This document shows positions 1 through 6,066 of a DNA stretch of 6,066 nucleotides, one piece after another; positions within the stretch are counted from its first letter, which is position 1; each line of letters begins with the position of its first letter. This stretch comes from Pseudomonadota bacterium (GTDB lineage: Bacteria; Pseudomonadota; Gammaproteobacteria; Burkholderiales; Burkholderiaceae), in contig JAEZQX010000259.1 of the NCBI GenBank assembly GCA_023441105.1, positions 1 to 6,066 on the forward strand, given 5' to 3'. Below the pieces are notes generated by a model, which saw nothing but the letters and a program-made list of their open reading frames with translations, did no database searches and was not told the origin of the DNA. Position numbers and translations under genes: made by a program.

Positions 1-502
1 CGCCAGCCCGGCCGCGCCGCTGCTGTCGGCCCCGGCGTACCAGCGCATCGACCGCGAGCTCGCCAAGTTTCCCGCCGCGCAGAAGCAGTCGGCGGTGATG
101 GCGGCGCTGGCCATCGCCCAGGACGAAACCGGCTGGATCACGCCGCAGGTGATCGACGACATCGCCGCCTACCTGGAGATGGCGCCGATCGCCGTCTACG
201 AGGTGGCGAGCTTCTACAACATGTACAACAACCGGCCCGGCGGGCGGTTCAAGATCGGCGTCTGCACCTGCCTGCCATGCGCGCTGCGCGACGGCGCGAA
301 GGCCGGCGAGTACCTCAAGGACCGGCTGGGCGTCGACTACGGCGAGACCACCGCCGACGGCATGTTCACGCTGGTCGAGACCGAATGCCTGGGCGCCTGC
401 GGTGACGCCCCCGTCTGCCTGGTGAACAACAAGCGGATGGAGAGCTTCATGGACAACGCGCGCCTGGACGCGCTGATCGACGAGCTCAAGGCAAAAGCCT
501 GA
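1..502 (+). CDS. nuoE: NADH-quinone oxidoreductase subunit E (NuoE, 24 kDa type), 5'-truncated
   Basis: NuoE is the small [2Fe-2S] subunit of the NADH-oxidising module of complex I. It sits beside NuoF on the cytoplasmic side and carries cluster N1a, which is off the main electron path. The window opens inside the gene: the first full codon is at position 2, and 166 codons are visible before TGA. The frame runs open to the window edge with family-like sequence (YQRIDRELAKFP, then QKQSAVMAALAIAQDE), so the start is upstream and internal GTG/ATG codons at 95-100 are not the start. The N-terminal helical part is followed by the thioredoxin-like domain. The N1a ligands are a C-x4-C pair (codons 263-265 and 278-280) and a later C-x3-C pair within ECLGACGDAP. 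An additional cysteine lies inside the first pair (CTCLPC). Probably only a few residues are missing, since the family is about 160-175 residues long. It is 26 bp upstream of nuoF. Confidence 0.97.
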   Translation, partial: ASPAAPLLSAPAYQRIDRELAKFPAAQKQSAVMAALAIAQDETGWITPQVIDDIAAYLEMAPIAVYEVASFYNMYNNRPGGRFKIGVCTCLPCALRDGAKAGEYLKDRLGVDYGETTADGMFTLVETECLGACGDAPVCLVNNKRMESFMDNARLDALIDELKAKA

Positions 503-528
503 GGCGTCGCGAACCGGAGTAGCTGAAG

Positions 529-1878
529 ATGGGTGCAAGAGACTTGTTGATCGATGCGCGGGTGCAGGAAACCTGTTTCCATGGCCGGCACATCGCTCCG
601 CAGATCCTTGCGGGACTGACCTCCGCCGACGGCTGGCACCTGAAGGACTACGAGGCCCGCGACGGCTACAAGGCCCTGCGGCGCATCCTCGGGCGCGACG
701 GCTCGGAGCCGATGACGCCCGAGCAGGTGATTGCCGAGGTGAAGTCGTCGGCCCTGCGCGGCCGTGGCGGTGCGGGATTTCCGACCGGCTTGAAATGGAG
801 CTTCATGCCTCGGCAGTTCCCGGGCCAGAAGTACCTGGTCTGCAACTCCGACGAAGGCGAGCCCGGGACGTTCAAGGACCGGGACATCCTGCGCTACAAC
901 CCGCACATCGTGATCGAGGGCATGGCCATCGCCGCCTACGCGATGGGCATCAGCGTCGGCTACAACTACATCCACGGCGAGATCTGGGGCGTCTACGAGC
1001 GCTTCGAGGAGGCGCTCGAGGAAGCGAGAGCGGCGGGCTATCTCGGCGACCGGATCCTCGGCAGCGAGTTCAGCTTCCAGCTGCATGCCTTCCACGGCTA
1101 CGGCGCCTATATCTGCGGCGAGGAGACGGCCCTGCTGGAATCGCTCGAGGGCAAGAAGGGGCAGCCGCGCTTCAAGCCGCCGTTCCCGGCGAGCTTCGGC
1201 CTGTACGGCAAGCCCACCACCATCAACAACACCGAGACCTTCGCCGCGGTGCCGTGGATCATCCGCAACGGCGGCTTGAAGTTCCTCGAGACCGGCAAGC
1301 CGAACAACGGCGGCACCAAGATCTTCTCCATCGGCGGCGACGTCGAGCGGCCCGGCAACTACGAGATTCCGCTCGGCACGCCGTTCGCCAAGCTGCTCGA
1401 GCTGGCGGGCGGAGTGCGCGGCGGGCGCAAGCTGAAGATGGTGATCCCGGGCGGTTCCTCGAGCCCGGTGCTGCCGGCCGAGATCATGATGGCCTGCGAC
1501 ATGGACTATGACTCGATCGCCAAGGCGGGCTCGATGCTCGGTTCCGGCGCGCTCATCGTGATGGACGAGACGCGTTGCGCGGTGAAGAGCCTCGAGCGGC
1601 TGTCGTACTTCTACTTCGAGGAAAGCTGCGGCCAGTGCACGCCGTGCCGCGAAGGCACCGGCTGGTTGTACCGCATCGTCCACCGGATCGAGCACGGCGA
1701 GGGGCGGCAGGAAGATCTCGACCAATTGAACCGGATCGCCGACAACATCCAGGGCCGCACCATCTGCGCCCTGGGCGATGCCGCCGCCATGCCGGTGCGG
1801 GCGTTCCTGAAGCACTACCGGGACGAGTTCGCCCACCACGTAGAACACAAGTCGTGCATCGTGCCCGGCTACATCTGA
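529..1878 (+). CDS. nuoF: NADH-quinone oxidoreductase subunit F (NuoF, NADH/FMN-binding, 51 kDa type)
   Basis: NuoF oxidises NADH and passes electrons through FMN to cluster N3, at the tip of the cytoplasmic arm of complex I. The 449-residue product is close to the usual length. A glycine-rich FMN-binding motif [13 protein letters not shown] lies at residues 78-90, and the nucleotide-site segment [15 protein letters not shown] is at 106-120. The first 51-kDa signature, [16 protein letters not shown], is at 190-205. A SLBB-type ubiquitin-like region follows (about 265-320). The second signature, [12 protein letters not shown] (365-376), supplies N3 ligands C367, C370 and C373, and the fourth is C413 in the TICALGDAA segment. 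The ATG at 529 is preceded by GGAG at 516-519 with 9-nt spacing. No other in-frame ATG occurs until residue 62, beyond conserved sequence, so this start is preferred. The first ~17 residues are poorly conserved in the family. No key residue is missing. Confidence 0.98.
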   Translation: MGARDLLIDARVQETCFHGRHIAPQILAGLTSADGWHLKDYEARDGYKALRRILGRDGSEPMTPEQVIAEVKSSALRGRGGAGFPTGLKWSFMPRQFPGQKYLVCNSDEGEPGTFKDRDILRYNPHIVIEGMAIAAYAMGISVGYNYIHGEIWGVYERFEEALEEARAAGYLGDRILGSEFSFQLHAFHGYGAYICGEETALLESLEGKKGQPRFKPPFPASFGLYGKPTTINNTETFAAVPWIIRNGGLKFLETGKPNNGGTKIFSIGGDVERPGNYEIPLGTPFAKLLELAGGVRGGRKLKMVIPGGSSSPVLPAEIMMACDMDYDSIAKAGSMLGSGALIVMDETRCAVKSLERLSYFYFEESCGQCTPCREGTGWLYRIVHRIEHGEGRQEDLDQLNRIADNIQGRTICALGDAAAMPVRAFLKHYRDEFAHHVEHKSCIVPGYI

Positions 1879-1942
1879 GTCCGAGGCCGATGCAGCGCCG
1901 TCCGGCGATCCCGGTCGGCAACCAACAGGTTCCAGGAAAGCA

Positions 1943-4390
1943 ATGGTTGAAGTCGAGATAGACGGCAGGAAAGTCGAGGTGCCCGAGGGCAGCATGCTGA
2001 TGCATGCCGCCAACGAGCTGGGCATCTATGTGCCCCATTTCTGCTATCACAAGAAGCTGTCCATCGCGGCCAACTGCCGGATGTGCCTGGTGGAGGTCGA
2101 GAAGGCGCCCAAGCCCCTGCCGGCCTGCGCCACGCCGGTCAGCGCCGGCATGAAGGCCTATACGAAGTCGGAGAAGGCCATCAAGGCGCAGCAGGGCGTG
2201 ATGGAGTTCCTGCTGATCAACCATCCGCTCGACTGTCCGATCTGCGACCAGGGTGGCGAATGCCAGCTGCAGGATCTCGCCGTCGGCTACGGCGCCTCCG
2301 CCTCGAGCTATGTCGAGGAGAAGCGGGTCGTCTTCCACAAGAACATCGGCCCGCTGGTGGCGGCCGAGGAGATGACGCGCTGCATCCAGTGCACCCGCTG
2401 CGTGCGCTTCGGCCAGGAGATCGGTGGCGTGATGGAGCTCGGCATGGCCGGGCGCGGCGAACATTCCGAGATCATGAGCTTCCTCGGGCGCACGGTGGAC
2501 TCCGAGCTGTCGGGCAACATGATCGATCTCTGCCCGGTCGGCGCGCTGACCAGCAAGCCGTTCCGCTACCAGGCCCGGACCTGGGAGCTGACCCGCCGCC
2601 GCTCGGTGGCGCCGCACGATTCGCTCGGCTCCAACCTGGTGGTGCAGATCAAGCACGACCGCGTGATGCGCGTGCTGCCGTTCGAGAACGAGGCGGTGAA
2701 CCAGTGCTGGCTCTCCGACCGCGACCGCTTCTCCTATGAAGGCATCAACGCGCCCGATCGCCTGCTCGCGCCGATGATCAAGCAGGACGGCGCCTGGCAT
2801 GAGGTCGCCTGGGAGATCGCGCTCGACTACCTGGCCCATGCGCTGGGCGAGGTGCGCCGCCAGCACGGGCCGGAGGCGATCGGTGCGCTGGTATCGCCCA
2901 CGGCCACCGTCGAGGAGCTCTACCTGGCCGGCGCGCTGATGCGCGGCATCGGCTCGGAGAACGTCGACTTCCGCCTGCGCCAGTCGGACTTCTCGCTCGA
3001 CCAGGCGATGGCCGGCGTGCCCTGGCTGGGGCACTCGATCGAGGAGATCGGCTCGCTCGACGCGATGCTGATCGTCGGCTCCTTCCTGCGCAAGGACCAT
3101 CCGCTGCTGTCGGCGCGGGTGCGCGCCGCCGCCAAGGGCGGGGCCCGGGTGATGTCGCTGCATGCGGTCGCACAGGACTGGCTGATGCCGATGGCCGCGA
3201 ACCTCACCGTTGCGCCGGATCGCTGGGTCACCGCCCTCATCGAGGTGCTGGTCGCCTGCGCCCGCAGCAAGGGCACGGCCGTGCCGGACATCTATGCCGG
3301 GATCGAGCCGTCGGCAACCGCCGTCGCGGCCGCCGAGGCGCTGATCGGCGGCGAGAAGAGCGTCATCTGGCTCGGCAACGCCGCGGTCCAGCATCCCGCC
3401 TATGGCGAGCTCGCCCGGGTTGCCCAGGCGATCGGCGCGCTCACCGGTGCCACGCTCGGCGTGATCGGCGAAGCCGCCAATTCGGTCGGTGGCCACCTGG
3501 CCGGCGCCTTGCCGGCTGCGGGCAGCGAGGGCCTGAACGCTCGTGCCATGCTGGCGCAGCCGCGACAGGCCTACCTGCTGATGGGCATCGAGCCGACCCT
3601 GGACTGCGCCGATCCGGTCGCCGCCAGGGCTGCGCTCGGGCAGGCGAAGACGGTGGTGGCGCTCACCGCCTACCAGTCGCCGGAGTTGCTGGAGCTGGCG
3701 GACTGCCTGTTGCCGATAACGCCGTTCTCCGAGACCAGTGGCTCCTTCATCAACTGCGAGGGCCGGCTGCAGGCATTCCACGGCGTCGCCCGGGCGCGTG
3801 GCCAGGCCCGGCCGGGCTGGAAGGTGCTGCGGGTGATCGGCAACGCACTCGAGGTCCCGGACTTCGGCTTCGACAGCAGCGAGGCGGTGCGGGCGAAGGC
3901 GCTGCAGGGCTTCCTCGCGGAAGGCCGCAAGCCGGATTCCGACGACGGTCGCCATTTCGAAGCGCGGCTCAGCAACCAGGCGGGCGGCAGCGCCTTGCCG
4001 CCGCCGGTGCAGGCGAGCACGCCGCTGCAGCGGCTGGCCGACGTGCCGATCTACTCCGGCGACCCGCTGGTGCGGCGCGCCCGCAGCCTGCAGCTGACCA
4101 GCGATGCCCGGCCGCCGGCGGCCCTGTTCCATGCGGCGACCATGGCGTCGCTCGGCATCGTCGCCGGCGACCGCGTGCGGCTGACGCAAGCGGGCGGCTC
4201 CGCGGTGCTGGTCGCGCGTCGCGAGGACCGGCTGGCGCCGGGCGTGGTGCAGGTGTCGGCGGCGCATCCGAGCACGGCCGGACTGCCGTCGATGTTCGGC
4301 CCGATTTCGGTGGCGAAGCTGCCGCCGGAGGATGCCGGCGAGACTGACCTGGCGGACGCGCGGGCCGAACTTTCGGGACAGCAGGCATGA
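1943..4390 (+). CDS. nuoG: NADH-quinone oxidoreductase subunit G (NuoG, 75 kDa type)
   Basis: NuoG is the largest peripheral subunit of complex I and carries electrons from NuoF through N1b, N4 and N5 towards NuoI. The product has 815 residues, slightly long but within the family range. The N-terminal ferredoxin-like domain (about 1-78) has N1b ligands C34, C45, C48 and C62. The next domain has the His-containing N5 site (H94, C98, C101, C107). Cluster N4 uses C147, C150, C153 and C197, the last in [15 protein letters not shown]. From about residue 215 the protein resembles the molybdopterin oxidoreductase fold, kept in the family as a scaffold without cofactor. The C-terminal ~100 residues resemble the dinucleotide-binding-like domain. 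The C-x2-C-x3-C ligands of the optional cluster N7 are absent. The ATG at 1943 follows AGGAAA at 1934-1939. The stop codon overlaps an ATG at 4387, which opens a 28-codon frame before nuoH. Confidence 0.98.
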   Translation: MVEVEIDGRKVEVPEGSMLMHAANELGIYVPHFCYHKKLSIAANCRMCLVEVEKAPKPLPACATPVSAGMKAYTKSEKAIKAQQGVMEFLLINHPLDCPICDQGGECQLQDLAVGYGASASSYVEEKRVVFHKNIGPLVAAEEMTRCIQCTRCVRFGQEIGGVMELGMAGRGEHSEIMSFLGRTVDSELSGNMIDLCPVGALTSKPFRYQARTWELTRRRSVAPHDSLGSNLVVQIKHDRVMRVLPFENEAVNQCWLSDRDRFSYEGINAPDRLLAPMIKQDGAWHEVAWEIALDYLAHALGEVRRQHGPEAIGALVSPTATVEELYLAGALMRGIGSENVDFRLRQSDFSLDQAMAGVPWLGHSIEEIGSLDAMLIVGSFLRKDHPLLSARVRAAAKGGARVMSLHAVAQDWLMPMAANLTVAPDRWVTALIEVLVACARSKGTAVPDIYAGIEPSATAVAAAEALIGGEKSVIWLGNAAVQHPAYGELARVAQAIGALTGATLGVIGEAANSVGGHLAGALPAAGSEGLNARAMLAQPRQAYLLMGIEPTLDCADPVAARAALGQAKTVVALTAYQSPELLELADCLLPITPFSETSGSFINCEGRLQAFHGVARARGQARPGWKVLRVIGNALEVPDFGFDSSEAVRAKALQGFLAEGRKPDSDDGRHFEARLSNQAGGSALPPPVQASTPLQRLADVPIYSGDPLVRRARSLQLTSDARPPAALFHAATMASLGIVAGDRVRLTQAGGSAVLVARREDRLAPGVVQVSAAHPSTAGLPSMFGPISVAKLPPEDAGETDLADARAELSGQQA

Positions 4391-4456
4391 GCGCCCACGC
4401 ACGGCCGCCCGAAGTGGGCGCGACCTCCCGCGGGGAGGATGTCGCGCTTCGCGACA
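4391..4456 (+). promoter_or_regulatory. Three consecutive hairpins in the nuoG-nuoH gap
   Basis: Three perfect inverted repeats stand side by side. Hairpin 1 pairs GCGCCCAC (4391-4398) with GTGGGCGC (4414-4421) across a 15-nt loop. Hairpin 2 pairs CCTCCC (4424-4429) with GGGAGG (4433-4438) across 3 nt. Hairpin 3 pairs TGTCGCG (4440-4446) with CGCGACA (4450-4456) across CTT. None is followed by a T-run, so they do not look like intrinsic terminators, and the operon continues directly. The last arm ends on the first base of the nuoH ribosome-binding site. Roles in mRNA stability, in differential expression of nuoG and nuoH, or in translational coupling are inferences. The pairing is read directly from the sequence. 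Confidence 0.55.
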
Positions 4457-4462
4457 GGAGGG
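4456..4462 (+). promoter_or_regulatory. Strong ribosome-binding site that fixes the nuoH start
   Basis: AGGAGGG, with 7 nt before the ATG at 4470, is a near-perfect Shine-Dalgarno sequence and the best in the window. The nuoH frame stays open upstream to an ATG at 4332 inside nuoG, but those extra 46 residues are nuoG read out of frame and resemble no NuoH N-terminus. The site therefore supports the start at 4470. Confidence 0.85.
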
Positions 4463-4469
4463 CAGTTCA

Positions 4470-5549
4470 ATGAGCTGGATAGACACCGTCGGCATGCACG
4501 GCGAAAGCCTTCTGGGCGGCGTCTGGCCGATCGTCTGGAACCTGGTCAAGATCGTGGCGCTGGTGGCGCCGCTGATGCTGTGCGTGGCCTACCTCACCTT
4601 GTGGGAACGCAAGATGATCGGCTTCATGCACCTGCGGATCGGGCCGAACCGGGTCGGCTTCAAGGGCCTGCTGCAACCGATCGCCGACGGCCTGAAGCTG
4701 ATGCTCAAGGAGATCATCCTCCCGACGCAGGCGAGCAAGGTGCTGTACATCCTGGCGCCGATCATGACCATCATGCCGGCGCTCGCCGCCTGGGTGGTGA
4801 TTCCCTTCGGTCCGGACCGCGCGCTCGCCAACGTCAATGCCGGCCTGCTGCTGTTGCTGGCGCTGACATCGCTCGAGGTCTATGGCGTGATCCTGGCCGG
4901 CTGGGCGTCCAACTCCAAGTACGCCTTCCTCGGCGCGCTGCGCGCGGCCGCGCAGATGGTGTCGTACGAGCTCGCCATCGGCTTCGCGCTGGTGATCGTG
5001 CTGATGGTCTCCGGCAGCATGAACATCACCGAGATCGTGCTGGGGCAGGGCAGGGGCTACTTCGCCGACCGCGGCATCAACTTCCTCTCCTGGAACTGGC
5101 TGCCGCTGCTGCCGGTGTTCATCGTCTACTTCGTGTCCGGCGTGGCGGAGACCAACCGCCATCCGTTCGACGTGGTCGAAGGCGAATCCGAGATCGTTGC
5201 CGGCCACATGGTCGAGTACTCCGGCATGTCGTTCGCGATCTTCTTCCTCGCCGAATACGCCAACATGATCCTGGTGTCGGCGGTCGCAGCCATCCTGTTC
5301 CTCGGCGGCTGGCAGCCGTTCTTCACCCTGGGACTGAACGTCGGCCCGCAGTGGTTCTGGGACTGGTTCTGGCTCTTCGCCAAGACCGCCTTCATGGTGA
5401 GCCTCTTCGTCTGGTTCCGCGCCAGCTTCCCGCGTTACCGCTACGACCAGATCATGCGGCTGGGCTGGAAGATCTTCATCCCCGTCACCCTGGTCTGGCT
5501 GATCCTGGTGGCGATCTGGATGCAGACCCCGCTCAACATCTGGAAATGA
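4470..5549 (+). CDS. nuoH: NADH-quinone oxidoreductase subunit H (NuoH, ND1 homologue)
   Basis: NuoH is the membrane subunit of complex I that, with NuoB, NuoD and NuoI, forms the quinone-binding chamber and joins the peripheral arm to the antiporter-like pumping subunits. The 359-residue product matches the family length. About eight hydrophobic segments can be seen, starting near residues 20-44, 90-112, 122-145, 160-183, 208-226, 252-278, 298-316 and 333-350. The first family signature region, [16 protein letters not shown], is at 66-81, after the conserved RIGPNRVG. The acidic cytoplasmic loop with [14 protein letters not shown] is at 232-245, followed by the conserved EYSGM and [13 protein letters not shown]. 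The start at 4470 is chosen from the AGGAGGG site and the typical N-terminal length. It follows nuoG by 79 bp and precedes nuoI by 111 bp. In the acidic loop a His precedes PFD (NRHPFD), where I recall Ala as more usual (NRAPFD). Confidence 0.98.
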   Translation: MSWIDTVGMHGESLLGGVWPIVWNLVKIVALVAPLMLCVAYLTLWERKMIGFMHLRIGPNRVGFKGLLQPIADGLKLMLKEIILPTQASKVLYILAPIMTIMPALAAWVVIPFGPDRALANVNAGLLLLLALTSLEVYGVILAGWASNSKYAFLGALRAAAQMVSYELAIGFALVIVLMVSGSMNITEIVLGQGRGYFADRGINFLSWNWLPLLPVFIVYFVSGVAETNRHPFDVVEGESEIVAGHMVEYSGMSFAIFFLAEYANMILVSAVAAILFLGGWQPFFTLGLNVGPQWFWDWFWLFAKTAFMVSLFVWFRASFPRYRYDQIMRLGWKIFIPVTLVWLILVAIWMQTPLNIWK

Positions 5550-5660
5550 CGCTTCTTCCGAAGTGCCTTCGGCAAGCCGGTTCCGCGGCGGCTGCCGGCC
5601 TGGCGGCGCCGCCCGGGAGCGGCGGCTGGGGTGTGGCAATCCTGCGTTATCGAGATTGAG
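5550..5660 (+). promoter_or_regulatory. GC-rich structured gap between nuoH and nuoI
   Basis: This is the longest non-coding gap in the window. It holds CCGAAG (5558-5563) paired with CTTCGG (5567-5572) around a 3-nt loop. It also has a 12-bp palindrome GGCGGCGCCGCC at 5602-5613, and GCCGCC (5608-5613) that can instead pair with GGCGGC (5621-5626). A 10-bp direct repeat GCGGCGGCTG occurs at 5585-5594 and 5619-5628. No T-run follows any hairpin, so a strong terminator is unlikely. No recognised sRNA, riboswitch or promoter was identified. Structure in the mRNA here could affect stability or nuoI translation, but that is inference. Confidence 0.4.
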
Positions 5661-6066
5661 ATGCAAGCAATCAAGGATTTCTTCTCGAGCTTCATGCTCG
5701 TCGAACTGCTCAAGGGCATGCGGCTGACCGGCCGCTACATGTTCGCGCGCAAGATCACGGTCCTTTATCCGGAGGAGAAGACGCCGCAGTCGCCGCGCTT
5801 CCGAGGACTGCATGCCCTGCGCCGCTACCCCAATGGCGAGGAGCGCTGCATCGCCTGCAAGCTGTGCGAGGCGGTCTGTCCGGCGCTGGCCATCACCATC
5901 GAATCCGACGTCAGGGCGGACGGATCGCGGCGCACCACCCGCTACGACATCGATCTGACCAAGTGCATCTTCTGCGGTTTTTGCGAGGAGTCGTGCCCGG
6001 TCGATTCGATCGTGGAAACCAATATCCTCGAGTATCACGGCGAGAAGCGCGGCGATCTGTATTTCA
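5661..6066 (+). CDS. nuoI: NADH-quinone oxidoreductase subunit I (NuoI, 8Fe ferredoxin-type), 3'-truncated
   Basis: NuoI carries the tandem [4Fe-4S] clusters N6a and N6b, which pass electrons from NuoG to N2 in NuoB near the quinone site. The window ends inside the gene: 135 full codons and one base are visible, of about 160 expected. An N-terminal amphipathic, membrane-contacting stretch (about 1-35, including [14 protein letters not shown] and [12 protein letters not shown]) precedes the conserved [18 protein letters not shown]. The two C-x2-C-x2-C-x3-C-P motifs are at C63, C66, C69, C73 and at C102, C105, C108, C112. The ATG at 5661 gives the usual N-terminus, although only weak GAG triplets lie upstream. 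A GTG at 5631 is in frame with GGGAG 11 nt before it and would add ten residues unlike the family, so it is less likely. The remaining C-terminal codons must lie just past 6066. Confidence 0.97.
   Translation, partial: MQAIKDFFSSFMLVELLKGMRLTGRYMFARKITVLYPEEKTPQSPRFRGLHALRRYPNGEERCIACKLCEAVCPALAITIESDVRADGSRRTTRYDIDLTKCIFCGFCEESCPVDSIVETNILEYHGEKRGDLYF

Larger units (their letters stand above)
4387..4473 (+). other. Possible 28-codon coupling ORF between nuoG and nuoH
   Basis: An ATG at 4387 overlaps the nuoG stop as ATGA. It opens a frame of 28 sense codons that ends in TGA at 4471-4473, and this stop overlaps the nuoH ATG (4470) as ATGA. The frame therefore fills the gap exactly and is linked to both neighbours. 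The predicted peptide is short, rich in Arg, Ala, Asp and Glu, has no hydrophobic segment, and resembles no family I know. There is only a weak ribosome-binding site for its ATG (AGCAGG ends 1 nt before it). If translated, its job would more likely be to carry ribosomes through the hairpins to nuoH than to make a functional peptide. Chance is a real alternative: ATGA at each end needs only one base, and the frames match one time in three. Confidence 0.25.

Noticed and set aside
1890..1961. 23-codon frame in the nuoF-nuoG gap with GAGG just upstream
   Set aside because: The spacing is only 3 nt, the frame runs into nuoG out of phase without a stop-start overlap, and the peptide has no distinctive feature. 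The 64-bp gap otherwise holds only the nuoG ribosome-binding site and a weak 5-bp repeat.
337..2025. 562-residue minus-strand reading frame opposite nuoF
   Set aside because: It is also codon-in-register with nuoF and explained by avoidance of TTA, CTA and TCA. It has no family resemblance.
1553..4549. 998-residue open reading frame on the minus strand opposite nuoG
   Set aside because: Across nuoG it is in exact register with the sense codons, so antisense stops could arise only from sense TTA, CTA or TCA, which are rare in this GC-rich gene. The product is Arg/Ala/His-rich low-complexity sequence with no recognisable domain.
5558..5572. CCGAAG/CTTCGG hairpin after the nuoH stop as an intrinsic terminator
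   Set aside because: The stem is only 6 bp, no run of T follows, and nuoI continues the operon 89 bp downstream.
4439..5659. 406-residue plus-strand frame overlapping nuoH, with GGAGG directly before its ATG
   Set aside because: The GGAGG abuts the ATG with no spacing and lies in a hairpin arm. The product is an Arg/Asp/His-rich +1-type shadow of nuoH, while the nuoH frame itself encodes the full conserved protein.
4467..6038. 523-residue minus-strand reading frame opposite nuoH and nuoI
   Set aside because: It is in register with nuoH and nuoI codons and has a strongly biased composition (His, Asp, Gln, Arg). It is a shadow of the real genes.
1..6066. A previously undescribed system, mobile element, CRISPR array or RNA gene
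   Set aside because: Nearly the whole window is accounted for by five well-known complex I genes in standard order. The gaps are short, with no transposase, att-like flanks, regular spacers or tRNA-like fold seen.

Overview
This window is a stretch of a nuo operon, encoding proton-pumping NADH:quinone oxidoreductase (respiratory complex I). All genes are on the + strand. The order is nuoE (5' end missing), nuoF, nuoG, nuoH and nuoI (3' end missing). The DNA is strongly GC-rich, roughly two-thirds GC by eye, with G/C-ending codons. The protein sequences, notably NuoI and the N-terminal part of NuoG, read like Betaproteobacteria (Burkholderiales, Rhodocyclales or Nitrosomonadales type). That placement is recognition from memory, not a search, and a gammaproteobacterium is not excluded.

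Layout: nuoE ends at 502. A 26-bp gap leads to nuoF (529-1878), and a 64-bp gap leads to nuoG (1943-4390). A 79-bp gap with three consecutive perfect inverted repeats leads to nuoH (4470-5549). A 111-bp very GC-rich gap leads to nuoI (5661 to the window end). No non-nuo gene, tRNA, mobile element, CRISPR array or convincing terminator is visible, so a single polycistronic transcript is expected. nuoA-D presumably lie upstream and nuoJ-N downstream.

How the genes work together: NuoE, NuoF and NuoG form the NADH-oxidising peripheral module. FMN in NuoF takes hydride from NADH, and electrons pass along iron-sulfur clusters in NuoF (N3) and NuoG (N1b, N4, N5). NuoE holds the side cluster N1a. NuoI (N6a, N6b) carries electrons towards quinone. 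NuoH is the membrane subunit that helps form the quinone chamber and links the peripheral arm to the proton-pumping arm. All canonical cluster-binding cysteines expected in the visible parts are present. NuoG lacks the optional N7 cluster.

I found no new biological system. The most interesting material is non-coding. The nuoG-nuoH gap combines three hairpins, an anti-Shine-Dalgarno-like CCTCCC, and a 28-codon reading frame that overlaps the nuoG stop and the nuoH start by ATGA at both ends. The nuoH-nuoI gap is also structured, and nuoI has only a weak ribosome-binding site. The very long minus-strand reading frames are side effects of high-GC codon usage.
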